Below, in pieces: positions 42,184 to 51,724 of a DNA stretch of 64,000 nucleotides (position 1 is its first letter; each line of letters starts with the position of its first letter). The DNA is from Pseudomonas sp. MM211 (GTDB lineage: Bacteria; Pseudomonadota; Gammaproteobacteria; Pseudomonadales; Pseudomonadaceae), in the NCBI RefSeq assembly GCF_020386635.1, contig NZ_CP081942.1, positions 2,418,001 to 2,482,000 on the forward strand, given 5' to 3'. The notes under the pieces were generated by a model. It worked only from the letters and a program-made list of their open reading frames with translations. It was not told where the DNA came from and ran no database searches. A program made the position numbers and the translations under genes.

Positions 42184-43566
42184 CTAGCTGGGGAAAGTCA
42201 GCCGGAAGATAGTTGTCTGGCCGACGGTGGAGTCAACACTGACACTGCCGTGGTGCAGGCTCATGATCGAACGCACGATGGACAGCCCCAGCCCTGTACC
42301 GCCATCTGCCCGGCACCGGCTGGCGTCGACGCGATAGAAACGCTCGAAGATATGCGGTAGGTGCTGCTGCGGTATGCCGCTGCCGGGGTTGCGGATGGAC
42401 AGTGTCGTCGAGCCTTCGCGTTCTTCGATGTTCAGGTCGATGGTGTTGCCTGTCGGTGTATGCCTGATCGCATTGGAGAGCAGGTTGGAAATGGCTCGCT
42501 GGATCATCAGCCGGTCACCACGCAGCGTGCCGGTACCTTCGATGGTGAGGGTTATGTGCTTTTCTTCCGCTGCCATATGGAACAGATCGACAACCCGGCT
42601 CACTTCATCGCTCAGGCTGATCGCTTCGAATTTCACCAGCGCAGCCGGGTGGCTGACGTGGGCGATGAACAGCATGTCGGAAACGATACGGCTGACTCTT
42701 TCGAGCTCTTCGATGCTGCTCTCGAGAACCGCCTTGTACTCTTCCTGAGTGCGTTGCCTGGACAGCGAGACCTGGGCCTTGCCCATCAGGTTCGAGATGG
42801 GCGAGCGCAGCTCGTGCGCAAGGTCGTCGGAGAACTGTGAGAGCTGCTGAACACCGCCATCCAGGCGATGAAGCATGAAATTGATGCCTTCTGCCAACTC
42901 GCCCAGCTCTTTGGGAAGATGTTCCACCGGTATGCGATGGGTCAGATCCTGGGTGGAAACCAGTGAGGCTATCTTGCCGAAGCGCTTCAGCGGTTTGAGC
43001 CCACGCTGCACCACCCACCAAGCACCGGCGCCGATGAACAGGAGCACGAACGGCAGTGCCGCCAGGGTGGATTTGAAGTAGGCGCTGAGCAGGTCTTCGT
43101 CGTTGGTACGGTCCATGGCGAGGCGCACGATGATCTTTTCACCATCGACGAGGCGCATCGCCGTCGTGGCAATGAGGATGTTGTGGTCACGGCTATCGGT
43201 GCTTTTGCCATAGGTGATCTTGCCCTGCGCCGTGTCATTGGCAGGCGGAGCAGCGGGCAAATCGTTGATGCTGAGCAGCTCGCGCACTTGGGCGCCCGAC
43301 TCATAGATGGTCAGGCGCAGGTTGTCATGGCCGAGCACCAGGTCTAGCAGTTCGTGTGGTTGGCCTCTCAGGTCGCGGATGGTCAGCTTGTCTTCAGCGA
43401 GCCTGTGCTCCATCTGGCTGAGCTTGCCGCGCAGGTTTTCGGTCGCCAGCGAAGACAGCTCGTGAGTCAGTGCGAAGTAGGCCAGCATCGTCAGCAGAAC
43501 CACCAGTGCCGCGCCCATGAACACCACCGAAAGGCCGAGGCGCATGGACAGCCTGGCGGGCTTCAC
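42184..43566 (-). CDS. czcS: CzcS heavy-metal sensor histidine kinase
   Basis: About 460 residues from a GTG overlapping the czcR stop (GTGA); an ATG seven codons later is the alternative. Membrane segment 1 ([20 protein letters not shown]), a periplasmic sensor of about 140 residues, segment 2 ([16 protein letters not shown]), HAMP ([16 protein letters not shown]), H box [16 protein letters not shown] box [11 protein letters not shown], and GGTGLGLSI. This is the CusS/CzcS class that senses periplasmic Zn, Cd or Co and phosphorylates CzcR. Co-transcribed with czcR and divergent from czcCBA, the arrangement known in Pseudomonas. Confidence 0.9.
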   Translation of the reverse strand: MKPARLSMRLGLSVVFMGAALVVLLTMLAYFALTHELSSLATENLRGKLSQMEHRLAEDKLTIRDLRGQPHELLDLVLGHDNLRLTIYESGAQVRELLSINDLPAAPPANDTAQGKITYGKSTDSRDHNILIATTAMRLVDGEKIIVRLAMDRTNDEDLLSAYFKSTLAALPFVLLFIGAGAWWVVQRGLKPLKRFGKIASLVSTQDLTHRIPVEHLPKELGELAEGINFMLHRLDGGVQQLSQFSDDLAHELRSPISNLMGKAQVSLSRQRTQEEYKAVLESSIEELERVSRIVSDMLFIAHVSHPAALVKFEAISLSDEVSRVVDLFHMAAEEKHITLTIEGTGTLRGDRLMIQRAISNLLSNAIRHTPTGNTIDLNIEEREGSTTLSIRNPGSGIPQQHLPHIFERFYRVDASRCRADGGTGLGLSIVRSIMSLHHGSVSVDSTVGQTTIFRLTFPS

Positions 43567-44237
43567 GGGCGTTCCTCGAGCACGTAGCCAACGCCTCTGA
43601 GGGTGTGGATCAGCTTGTGGTCGAACGGGTCGTCGATCTTGGCGCGCAGGCGTCGAATGGAAACCTCGACCACGTTGGTGTCGCAGTCGAAGTTCATGTC
43701 CCACACCAGTGAGATGATTTGCGTGCGTGAGAGCACTTCACCCGAGCGGCGCATGAGCAGGTGAAGCAGCGCGAACTCCTTGGTCGTCAGGTCGATCCGC
43801 TGAGCGCCGCGAAAGGCCCGGTGTCTGCCCGGGTCCAGCTCGAGATCGGCCACTTTCAGGACGTCTGGTACCGGCGCCTGCTCCGTTCGCCGCAGCAGTG
43901 ACCTGACCCTGGCCAGCAGCTCGGGAAACTCGAACGGCTTTACCAGATAGTCGTCTGCGCCAAGGTCCAGCCCTTTGATCTTGTCGGCCAGCCTACCGCG
44001 CGCCGTGAGCATGATGACGCGCGTGCTGGTGCTGCGCCTTATGTTCTCGAGTACGTCCCAGCCATCCATTTCCGGCAGGTTCACATCGAGTATTACCAAA
44101 TCATAAATATGTTGTTTGACCAGATGTAAGCCATCGATACCTGTTGCTGCTCTATCTACCACATAACCGCTTTCGCTAAGGCCTTGATGGAGGTATTCGG
44201 CAGTTTTAGGCTCATCCTCGATAATTAGGATTCGCAT
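43563..44237 (-). CDS. czcR: CzcR heavy-metal response regulator (OmpR/PhoB family)
   Basis: 224 residues. Receiver domain with acidic pocket [13 protein letters not shown], phospho-acceptor Asp51 ([14 protein letters not shown]), Thr in MLTARG and Lys in [15 protein letters not shown]. The winged-helix output ends with the recognition helix [14 protein letters not shown]. It closely follows the CusR/CopR/CzcR pattern. Expected to bind the TGTAAT-containing boxes found at czcC, DUF2790, porin and the small unit. In P. aeruginosa, CzcR activates czcCBA and represses oprD. Its own promoter appears to be under a MerR-type regulator. Confidence 0.92.
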   Translation of the reverse strand: MRILIIEDEPKTAEYLHQGLSESGYVVDRAATGIDGLHLVKQHIYDLVILDVNLPEMDGWDVLENIRRSTSTRVIMLTARGRLADKIKGLDLGADDYLVKPFEFPELLARVRSLLRRTEQAPVPDVLKVADLELDPGRHRAFRGAQRIDLTTKEFALLHLLMRRSGEVLSRTQIISLVWDMNFDCDTNVVEVSIRRLRAKIDDPFDHKLIHTLRGVGYVLEERP

Positions 44238-44317
44238 AGTGAGTTACCTGAAGGGATTGATTTGGTAATTGTTCTGATCGTTGTTCTTGGGGACAAAACT
44301 CTATAGCGGATCAAGAA

Positions 44318-44348
44318 ATCCTAAACCCTGTAGTGACTTCAAGGTAAA
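44318..44348 (-). promoter_or_regulatory. MerR/CadR-type promoter of czcRS
   Basis: On the minus strand: -35 TTTACC (44348-44343), 19-bp spacer, -10 TAGGAT (44323-44318). The spacer holds the imperfect dyad TTGAAGTCACTACAGG (operator 44325-44345). The layout equals that before the dsb genes and resembles CadR sites known from memory. Confidence 0.6.
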
Positions 44349-44518
44349 GGCCCTTGACCTCTATTTACGGGGGCTGTGGCAACCTGACGCAGCCCTGTGA
44401 GAGGTCTTTCCGATTTTTGCGGACGTTGGGCTTGCCAGTGACCGAGCGACATGAGCGCTTGCCGGCAGGGTTATTTGGCGAGGCGATCTTAATGCAAAAT
44501 TTTTCCCTGAAAGAGTGG

Positions 44519-44555
44519 ATTACATATTTGTAATCTTGCAGTCACCTTGGCGATA
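44519..44555 (+). promoter_or_regulatory. CzcR box and promoter of czcCBA
   Basis: Perfect dyad ATTACA-TATT-TGTAAT (44519-44534), 13 nt, then TGGCGATA (44548-44555) supplying the -10 region (GATAAG). This is the best of four such sites. The rest of the 44238-44659 gap contains the czcRS promoter and the czcC leader but no gene. Confidence 0.7.
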
Positions 44556-44576
44556 AGCGCGCCTAATTAGATTTGG

Positions 44577-44650
44577 CCCCAATCACTACTTCGAATAGTT
44601 ATCGATCGTTCGGCTGCCGCACTGTGGTGCCGATACTGTATTGATTGGGG
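44577..44650 (+). other. Long-range leader hairpin covering the czcC ribosome site
   Basis: CCCCAATCA (44577-44585) is complementary to TGATTGGGG (44642-44650), the G-rich stretch that acts as ribosome site for the TTG start at 44660. It might dampen czcC translation. Confidence 0.3.
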
Positions 44651-44659
44651 GCTTAATAA

Positions 44660-45916
44660 TTGTTTGCCAATCCAGGTTTTTTTAGATGCCCACGAGGCAT
44701 AACGCTGGTGCTCGCCGCGACGGTTTTTCTGTGGGCGGGGGAGGCCAATGCCAGTGCCGCGGCTCTGACGCTGCCTGAGGCGCTGCGGCTTTCCCAACAG
44801 AACAACCCCACGTTGGCGGCTGCCGGCTGGGAGCTGGATATCAGCAAGGCCGAACGTAAACAGGCCGGGTTGCTGCCCAACCCGCAGTTGTCGTGGGAGG
44901 TTGAAGACACCCGCAGCGATACGCGAACCACCACCGTGCAACTGACTCAGCCCATCGAACTGGGCGGCAAGCGCGGGGCGCGTGTCGATCTCGCCGAGCG
45001 TGGCATGGATGTCGCTGCCCTCACGGTAGAGCAGAGCCGCAACGCGCTGAGGGCGGACGTTATCCAGGCTTTTTACGCAGCCCTGCAGGCCGGCATGCGG
45101 GTCGAGCTGGCAAACGAGTCCCGTGAAGTTGCGCAGCGCGCGCTCGGCATTGCACAGGGCAGAGTCAAGGCCGGCAAGGTTTCACCGATAGAGCTGACGC
45201 GCGCCCAGGTGCAACTTGCCGAACTGCAGCTGGAAGCCAGTCGAGCCACCCGTGATCAGGGCATCGCGAAGGCTCGTCTGCGCCTCGTTCTGGGCGAGGA
45301 ACAGGTTGCCGACACGCTTCGGCTGCAAGGTGATGCGACCCGTATTCCGGAGCTGCCGTCCGTTTCCCGTTTGCTGTCGGCACTTGGCGGCAGTGCCGAG
45401 TTGCGTTCTGCGAGGCTGGCCATCGAACAGCAGGAGGCTTCTTTCGCGTTGGAAAGAACGCAGCGCATCCCTGATCTGGACGTCAGCATCGGCAGCCAGT
45501 ACAGCGCTGCCGACCGCGAGCGCGTGAACCTGGTCGGGCTATCCATGCCCTTGCCGCTCTTCAATCGTAACCAGGGAAATATCCTGGCGGCGGCGCGCCG
45601 AGCTGATCAGAGCCGTGACCAGCGCAATGCCACCGAGCTGCGGCTGCGCAACGAAATCGCCACGTCGGCTGATCAGTGGCTGATGGCCAAGGAGGAAATC
45701 CGCTCCTTCGAATCGATGATCCTGCCCTCGGCCCAGAACGCCGTTGAAAGCACCGCGCGTGGTTTCGAGATGGGCAAGTTCGGCTTCCTCGATGTGCTCG
45801 ACGCGCAGCGCACGTTGATCCAGTCGCGTGGGCAATACATCCAGGCGTTGTCTGCGGCCACTGAATCCTGGGTGCAGCTCGAACGCATCCTTGGTGACGT
45901 CACCGCTGTCGAGTGA
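44660..45916 (+). CDS. czcC: CzcC outer-membrane factor of the heavy-metal RND efflux pump
   Basis: 418 residues from a TTG start with GGGGG about 9 nt upstream; signal peptide GITLVLAATVFLWAGEANAS. TolC-family double repeat: ALTLPEALRLSQQNNPTLAA, PNPQLSWEVEDTRSD, the QPIELGGKRGARV turn, long coiled-coil helices with VSPIELTRAQVQLAELQLEA, the second-repeat turn GLSMPLPLFNRNQGNI and MGKFGFLDVLDAQRTLIQSR. It forms the trimeric outer-membrane duct for CzcBA, passing Co, Zn and Cd out of the cell. First gene of czcCBA, behind a CzcR-type box. Confidence 0.9.
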   Translation: MFANPGFFRCPRGITLVLAATVFLWAGEANASAAALTLPEALRLSQQNNPTLAAAGWELDISKAERKQAGLLPNPQLSWEVEDTRSDTRTTTVQLTQPIELGGKRGARVDLAERGMDVAALTVEQSRNALRADVIQAFYAALQAGMRVELANESREVAQRALGIAQGRVKAGKVSPIELTRAQVQLAELQLEASRATRDQGIAKARLRLVLGEEQVADTLRLQGDATRIPELPSVSRLLSALGGSAELRSARLAIEQQEASFALERTQRIPDLDVSIGSQYSAADRERVNLVGLSMPLPLFNRNQGNILAAARRADQSRDQRNATELRLRNEIATSADQWLMAKEEIRSFESMILPSAQNAVESTARGFEMGKFGFLDVLDAQRTLIQSRGQYIQALSAATESWVQLERILGDVTAVE

Positions 45917-46003
45917 GCCTATTACGCAGGTTTCCATTTTCAGAATCGCCATGGGGCGCCTGCTGCTTCGGTAGGTGCCCGGCTTATCCATTCGGGAGTA
46001 TTC

Positions 46004-47512
46004 ATGAGTAAGAAATTGGCCTTGGCGATCAGCCTCGCCCTTGGAATTGGCGTGGCCGCTGGTGGCGCCTGGTACCTGAATGAACGCTCGGCCGATCACG
46101 CGAGCGAAGGTGCCGCCGGTCATGGAGAGGAGGGGCACGCCGACAGCGAGAGCGGGCATGACGAGGACGAGGCCGGGCCCAACGGCGGCGAAATCTATAC
46201 CCAGGGTGTCTTCAGCCTGGAACTGGTGGCTCCAGAAAGCGAGGACGGTTCTAAGCCGATGTCCATCTACCTGTCGAAAGATGATCAGCCCATCGCCCCG
46301 TCAGCAAGTACTACCGTCATCCTCGAAGTCAAGCGCGCCTCGGGTGAGCTCGTGACGCTTGTATTCACGCCGCAGGAGGCTGCCTTCGTCAGTCAGACAG
46401 GCATCGCTGAACCGCATTTCTTCGATGCCAAGATCATCGTGCGAGAGGCGGGGCAAGCCCTCGAGTTCGCCTACTCGAAAACCGAAGGGCTGCTCGAACT
46501 GACGGAGCAGCAGATTCGCATTGCAGGGATCGAGAGCGAGAAATCGCAACCTCGGGTCATCGACTCCACGGCTCGGCTCCCCGGCGAGATTCGCTTCGAC
46601 GAGGATCGTACCGCCCATGTGGTTCCACGAATTACCGGCGTGGTTGAAAGTGTGCCCGTCAATCTGGGCGACATGGTCAGCAAGGGCCAGACGCTGGCGG
46701 TAATCGCCAGCCAGCAGATCTCCGATCAGCGCAGCGAACTGGCCGCAGCACAGCGCCGCAGCGAGCTGGCCAGAACCACCCTCGACCGCGAGAAGCAGCT
46801 ATGGCAGGACGGCATCTCCGCCGAGCAGGACTATCTGCAGGCACGCCAGCTCTCGCAGGAGGCGGATATCGCCCTCGGTAATGCCAGGCAGAAGATGAAC
46901 GCGCTGGGTGGGCAAGGAGCGTTATCCCAGGGCAATCGCTACGAGCTGCGTGCGCCGTTCGACGGCACCGTCGTGGAGAAGCATTTCGTGCTGGGTGAGG
47001 TGGTCGATGCATCGAGCAACGCCTTCACCCTCACCGACCTGAATCATGTGTGGGCCACGTTCAACGTCGCGCCAAAGGATCTGGCGGCCATTCAGGTCGG
47101 CAAGAAGGTTCAGGTGCTGTCACCTGAGCTGCAGACCCAAGTGGAGGGCAGTATTTCCTACATCGGCAGCCTGCTGGGCGAGCAGACGCGCACCGCGACC
47201 GCTCGTGCGGTGCTGACCAATCCCGATGGTGCCTGGCGGCCTGGCTTGCCCGTCGCCATCGAGGTGGCGACCGCATCGCGTGAGGTTGCCGTCACCATCC
47301 CCGCAGCTGCCGTGCAGCGTATCGATGAGCAGCCTCAGGTGTTCGTCAGGGTCGCGAAAGGATTCGTCGCTCAGCCGGTAAGGCTGGGCGTGGCCAGCGA
47401 TGGTTTCGTCGAGGTCACGCAGGGTTTGAGTGCCGGCGTCGCCGTTGCTTCGCAGGGCAGCTTCATCCTCAAGTCCGAGCTTGGCAAAGGCTCCGCAGAC
47501 CACGCCCACTGA
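46004..47512 (+). CDS. czcB: CzcB periplasmic adaptor (membrane fusion) protein
   Basis: 502 residues. Membrane anchor LALAISLALGIGVAAGGAWY, then a metal-binding-type His/Glu/Asp-rich stretch (GHGEEGHADSESGHDEDEAG, about residues 38-57) typical of CzcB and absent from ordinary adaptors. A CzcB N-terminal beta domain follows, then barrel-sandwich hybrid (VVPRITGVVESVPVNLGDMV), coiled-coil hairpin (about residues 240-305), second half (YELRAPFDGTVVEKHFVLGE) and beta-barrel and membrane-proximal domains. It bridges CzcA and CzcC and hands metal to the pump. Starts 87 bp after czcC and 21 bp before czcA. Confidence 0.92.
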   Translation: MSKKLALAISLALGIGVAAGGAWYLNERSADHASEGAAGHGEEGHADSESGHDEDEAGPNGGEIYTQGVFSLELVAPESEDGSKPMSIYLSKDDQPIAPSASTTVILEVKRASGELVTLVFTPQEAAFVSQTGIAEPHFFDAKIIVREAGQALEFAYSKTEGLLELTEQQIRIAGIESEKSQPRVIDSTARLPGEIRFDEDRTAHVVPRITGVVESVPVNLGDMVSKGQTLAVIASQQISDQRSELAAAQRRSELARTTLDREKQLWQDGISAEQDYLQARQLSQEADIALGNARQKMNALGGQGALSQGNRYELRAPFDGTVVEKHFVLGEVVDASSNAFTLTDLNHVWATFNVAPKDLAAIQVGKKVQVLSPELQTQVEGSISYIGSLLGEQTRTATARAVLTNPDGAWRPGLPVAIEVATASREVAVTIPAAAVQRIDEQPQVFVRVAKGFVAQPVRLGVASDGFVEVTQGLSAGVAVASQGSFILKSELGKGSADHAH

Positions 47513-47533
47513 CGGCTACCAGCGAGAAATCTC

Positions 47534-50500
47534 ATGTTCGAACGTATTATCCAGTTCGCTATCGAGCAGCGCTTCGTCGTGCTGCTTTTCGTACTCGCGA
47601 TGGCTGGTGTCGGGATCGCCAGCTATCAGAAGCTGCCGATTGATGCCGTCCCCGATATCACCAACGTCCAAGTGCAGATCAACACCGCTGCTGCAGGCTT
47701 TTCGCCACAGGAAACCGAACAGCGCGTGACCTTTCCCATCGAAACCGCGATGGCAGGTCTGCCGCAACTGATACAGACACGTTCTCTGTCGCGCTCTGGG
47801 TTTTCTCAGGTCACGGTCATTTTCGAAGACGGTACGGATCTGTACTTCGCCAGGCAGTTGGTCAACGAACGCTTGCAGATGGCACGCGCACAGCTTCCCG
47901 TGAACGCGGAAACGGCGATGGGGCCGATTTCCACGGGGCTGGGGGAGATCTTTCTATGGACCGTCGAAGCCCAGCCCGGCGCCACCAAGGAAGACGGTAC
48001 CGCCTATACCGCCACCGATCTGCGGGTCATCCAGGACTGGATCATCAAGCCGCAATTGCGCAACGTGCCCGGTGTCGCGGAGATCAACACCATCGGTGGT
48101 TTCGCCAAGGAGTTTCAGGTCGCCCCGGATCCCCGGCGGCTGGCCGCCTACCGGCTGACCCTGAGCGACCTGATCACCGCGCTCGAGCGCAACAATGCCA
48201 ACGTGGGCGCGGGGTTCATCGAGCGTAACGGCGAACAGCTGGTGGTTCGCGCACCAGGGCAGGTATCGGACGAGAAAGACATCGCCAACATCATCGTTTC
48301 GAACGCCGGCGGTACGCCGATTCGCGTCAGTGACGTTGCGGATGTACAGATTGGCCGTGAGTTGCGCACCGGCGCGGCGACCGAGAACGGCCGTGAAGTG
48401 GTACTCGGCACCGTGTTCATGCTGATCGGCGAGAACAGTCGCAGCGTGTCTCAAGCCGTATCGGCCAAGCTGGTGGAGATCAACCGCTCGCTGCCGAAAG
48501 GGGTGCTGGCCGTCGCCGTGTATGACCGAACCAACCTGGTCGACAAGGCCATCGCCACCGTCAAGAAGAACCTCATCGAGGGGGCGATTCTGGTCATCGC
48601 CGTGCTGTTCCTCTTCCTGGGCAATATCCGTGCGGCAATCATCACCGCGATGGTGATTCCGCTGTCGATGCTGTTCACCTTCACCGGGATGTTCGCCAAC
48701 AACGTCAGCGCCAACCTCATGAGCCTGGGGGCACTGGATTTCGGCATCATCGTCGATGGGGCGGTGGTGATCGTGGAGAACTCGATCCGCCGGCTCGCCC
48801 ATGCGCAGCAGCACCATGGCCGCATGCTGACCCGCGCGGAGCGATTCCGCGAGGTGTTCGCGGCGTCCAGAGAAGCCAGGCGTCCGCTGATCTTCGGTCA
48901 ATTGATCATCATGGTCGTTTACCTGCCGATCTTTGCCCTCACCGGTGTCGAGGGCAAGATGTTCCACCCCATGGCGTTCACGGTGGTGATTGCGCTGCTG
49001 GGGGCGATGATTCTGTCCGTGACCTTCGTGCCCGCCGCCATTGCGCTGTTCGTCACCGGCAAGGTGAAGGAAGAGGAGGGCGTGGTGATGCGCTCGGCCC
49101 GCCGCGCTTACCAGCCGGTTCTGGCGTGGGTGATGAGCCATCGTACCCCGGTGTTCACCGCCGCTCTGCTGCTGGTCGCGCTGTCCGGCCTGGTCGCCAC
49201 GCGAATGGGCAGCGAGTTCGTGCCCAGCCTGAGCGAGGGCGACTTTGCCCTGCAGGCGCTGCGGGTACCCGGAACCAGCCTGACACAGTCGGTGGAAATG
49301 CAGCGCCGTCTGGAAACCGCGCTGATGGAAAACATGCCGGAGATCGAGCGCGTCTTCGCCCGAACCGGCACCGCGGAAATTGCCGCCGACCCGATGCCGC
49401 CGAATATTTCCGACGCTTATGTGATGCTCAAGCCCAAAGAGCAGTGGCCCGATCCGGACAAGTCACGGGAAGCCCTGATCGCCGATCTGCAGCGTGTCAG
49501 TGCCACGGTGGCCGGGAGCAATTACGAGCTGTCGCAGCCCATTCAACTGCGCTTCAACGAGCTCATTTCCGGGGTGAGGAGCGATGTGGCGGTCAAGGTA
49601 TTCGGGGACGACATGGACGTACTCAACAAGACCGCTGGCGAAATCTCCGAGGTGCTGGAATCGATCAGCGGTGCTTCCGAGGTCAAGGTCGAGCAGACGT
49701 CCGGCTTGCCGATGCTGACCATCAACGTTGATCGCGAAAAAGTCGCGCGCTACGGCCTGAACATCGGCGACGTGCAGGACACCATCGCCTTCGCGGTGGG
49801 CGGGCAGCAGGCCGGTACAGTGTTCGAGGGCGACCGCCGATTCGCCATCGTCGTGCGCCTTGCGGATCAACTGCGAACTGACGTGGAGGGTTTGTCGCGC
49901 CTACTCATTCCCATCCCGCCGCGCCCCGGCAGTGCGGCGGATCAGATCGAGTTCATTACCCTGGCGGATGTCGCCAGCCTCGATCTGGTGCTGGGGCCCA
50001 ACCAGGTCAGTCGTGAAAACGGCAAGCGCCTGGTCGTGGTCAGTGCGAACGTTCGCGGTCGTGACCTGGGCTCGTTCGTGGAGGAAGCCGGGCAACGTAT
50101 CGAGCAAGGCGTGCAGATACCCACTGGCTACTGGACGACCTGGGGCGGCCAGTTCGAGCAGTTGCAGTCAGCGGCCAAGCGGCTGCAGATCGTGGTGCCG
50201 GTTGCACTGCTGTTGGTTCTGACTTTGCTGTTCATGATGTTCAACAACCTCAAGGATGGCCTGGTGGTTTTCACCGGTATTCCCTTCGCACTGACTGGCG
50301 GTGTGATGGCGCTGTGGTTACGTGATATTCCCCTGTCGATCTCTGCAGGCGTGGGGTTCATCGCATTATCCGGAGTGGCCGTTCTCAACGGCCTGGTGAT
50401 GATCGCCTTCATCCGTAGCCTGCGCGAAGAGGGGCGCCCGTTGTCCGCAGCGATCACCGAGGGAGCCCTGACGCGCCTGCGACCGGTGCTGATGACCGCC

Positions 50501-50698
50501 TTGGTTGCCTCGCTGGGGTTCGTGCCCATGGCATTGGCCACCGGTACCGGGGCCGAGGTTCAGCGGCCATTGGCGACCGTGGTGATCGGCGGAATTCTTT
50601 CCTCCACCGCACTGACCCTGCTGGTGCTGCCAGCGCTCTATCAGTGGCTGCACCGCCGAGACGAGGTCGAGCAGGCCACAGCGGAGAACTCCCGCTAG
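47534..50698 (+). CDS. czcA: CzcA heavy-metal RND efflux transporter (HME family)
   Basis: 1054 residues. First membrane helix about 10-30 (FVVLLFVLAMAGVGIASYQK), large periplasmic porter domain, helices 2-6, second porter domain, helices 8-12. The proton-relay segment in helix 4 reads DFGIIVDGAVVIVEN with Asp402, Asp408 and Glu415, the three acids at the same numbers as in the classical CzcA, pointing to divalent Co/Zn/Cd rather than Cu/Ag. Other marks: VPDITNVQVQINT and SMEMQR-like porter signatures, and the C-terminal AEVQRPLATVVIGGILSST. It exports metal from periplasm or cytosol by proton antiport. Confidence 0.95.
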   Translation: MFERIIQFAIEQRFVVLLFVLAMAGVGIASYQKLPIDAVPDITNVQVQINTAAAGFSPQETEQRVTFPIETAMAGLPQLIQTRSLSRSGFSQVTVIFEDGTDLYFARQLVNERLQMARAQLPVNAETAMGPISTGLGEIFLWTVEAQPGATKEDGTAYTATDLRVIQDWIIKPQLRNVPGVAEINTIGGFAKEFQVAPDPRRLAAYRLTLSDLITALERNNANVGAGFIERNGEQLVVRAPGQVSDEKDIANIIVSNAGGTPIRVSDVADVQIGRELRTGAATENGREVVLGTVFMLIGENSRSVSQAVSAKLVEINRSLPKGVLAVAVYDRTNLVDKAIATVKKNLIEGAILVIAVLFLFLGNIRAAIITAMVIPLSMLFTFTGMFANNVSANLMSLGALDFGIIVDGAVVIVENSIRRLAHAQQHHGRMLTRAERFREVFAASREARRPLIFGQLIIMVVYLPIFALTGVEGKMFHPMAFTVVIALLGAMILSVTFVPAAIALFVTGKVKEEEGVVMRSARRAYQPVLAWVMSHRTPVFTAALLLVALSGLVATRMGSEFVPSLSEGDFALQALRVPGTSLTQSVEMQRRLETALMENMPEIERVFARTGTAEIAADPMPPNISDAYVMLKPKEQWPDPDKSREALIADLQRVSATVAGSNYELSQPIQLRFNELISGVRSDVAVKVFGDDMDVLNKTAGEISEVLESISGASEVKVEQTSGLPMLTINVDREKVARYGLNIGDVQDTIAFAVGGQQAGTVFEGDRRFAIVVRLADQLRTDVEGLSRLLIPIPPRPGSAADQIEFITLADVASLDLVLGPNQVSRENGKRLVVVSANVRGRDLGSFVEEAGQRIEQGVQIPTGYWTTWGGQFEQLQSAAKRLQIVVPVALLLVLTLLFMMFNNLKDGLVVFTGIPFALTGGVMALWLRDIPLSISAGVGFIALSGVAVLNGLVMIAFIRSLREEGRPLSAAITEGALTRLRPVLMTALVASLGFVPMALATGTGAEVQRPLATVVIGGILSSTALTLLVLPALYQWLHRRDEVEQATAENSR

Positions 50699-50708
50699 CC
50701 GGTGATGG

Positions 50709-50753
50709 CGGCGCCAGAGGGCTGGATCTATGGAGAAAGCCCCTCTGGCGCCG
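50709..50753 (+). terminator. Hairpin after czcA
   Basis: 12-13 bp stem GGCGCCAGAGGG/CCCTCTGGCGCC with a 19-nt loop and no T-run. It probably limits read-through into the AraC gene. Confidence 0.45.
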
Positions 50754-50851
50754 TCGCTCGTTTCCAGCCGGAAGCACACGGCAAGAGACTTCCAGCCCAA
50801 GTCGATTTACTGTTGCGGCGTCAGATAGCGCAGCGGCAGGGGAGTCGAGTC

Positions 50852-51676
50852 ATGGGCACAGATACGAACGGCCGCGACTGGGTGCTGCGCAGCCACGTGC
50901 CGGGTCGGGTGGAACGTATCGAGGCGTATTTCAGCGGCCACGGATACGACCCGCATCGCCACGACTCTTATGCCATTGGCCGCACGCTGTCCGGCGTGCA
51001 GAGTTTTCGTTACCGGCGGGCCATGCGGCACAGCCTTCCTGGCGGCACGCTGGTGTTGCATCCAGACGAGCTGCACGACGGGATGGCAGGCACCGAGGAC
51101 GGTTTTCGCTATCGCATGCTCTATATCGATCCCGTGCTGATCCAGCAGGTGCTGGGTGGCAAACCGCTGCCCTTCATCGCGGGTGGGCTCAGCGATGACG
51201 CGCGTCTGCGCTGGGCCACCGAGACGTTCATGCAGGCGATGGATCACCCTCTCGAGCCGCTGGAGGAAGACGACGCCATCCATGACCTCGCTCGCGCGCT
51301 GGATACGGTCGCCGGCAAGAGTCGCGGGCGTCGCGTGTTCGATTATCGCGCTGCGCAGCGGGCCAGGGATTACATCCATAGCCGCAATGGGGCGAGCATC
51401 ACCCTGGACGAGCTGGAGCATGTCAGCGGGCGCGAGCGCTGGAGTCTTTCCCGTGACTTTCGCGCGCTGTTCGGCACCAGTCCTTACCGCTACGTGACGA
51501 TGCGCCGGCTGGATCGCTGCCGTGAGCTGGCGTTGGCGGGTATCGGCCTGGCAGACGCGGCGTTGATCGCCGGATTCTTCGACCAGAGCCACATGACGCG
51601 TCATTTCGTCAGAAGCTTCGGCCTGTCTCCGGCCCGCTGGCTGAGCATGGTCGGGTTGCAGGATCGTACAAGATAG
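50852..51676 (+). CDS. AraC-family transcriptional regulator with cupin sensor domain
   Basis: About 274 residues from ATG 50852 (AGGGGAG upstream); the frame extends into the czcA terminator but without a ribosome site. The N-terminal AraC_binding cupin (HGYDPHRHDSYAIGRTLSGV; LHPDELHDG) is followed by the double helix-turn-helix ITLDELEHVSGRERWSLSRD and ADAALIAGFFDQSHMTRHF, ending RSFGLSPARWLSM. The cupin His residues suggest a small ligand. It precedes a small cupin gene by 48 bp in the same direction and may form a two-gene unit with it; not obviously tied to metals. Confidence 0.88.
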   Translation: MGTDTNGRDWVLRSHVPGRVERIEAYFSGHGYDPHRHDSYAIGRTLSGVQSFRYRRAMRHSLPGGTLVLHPDELHDGMAGTEDGFRYRMLYIDPVLIQQVLGGKPLPFIAGGLSDDARLRWATETFMQAMDHPLEPLEEDDAIHDLARALDTVAGKSRGRRVFDYRAAQRARDYIHSRNGASITLDELEHVSGRERWSLSRDFRALFGTSPYRYVTMRRLDRCRELALAGIGLADAALIAGFFDQSHMTRHFVRSFGLSPARWLSMVGLQDRTR

Positions 51677-51724
51677 CGCTCCGGCGCCTCGCTAGAGTGG
51701 TGAAAACCAACCGAGGAGCCGCCT

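Noticed and set aside
44351..44385. TTGACC at 44355 as a second MerR-type promoter on the plus strand
   Set aside because: No -10 hexamer at 19-20 bp and no dyad in the spacer.
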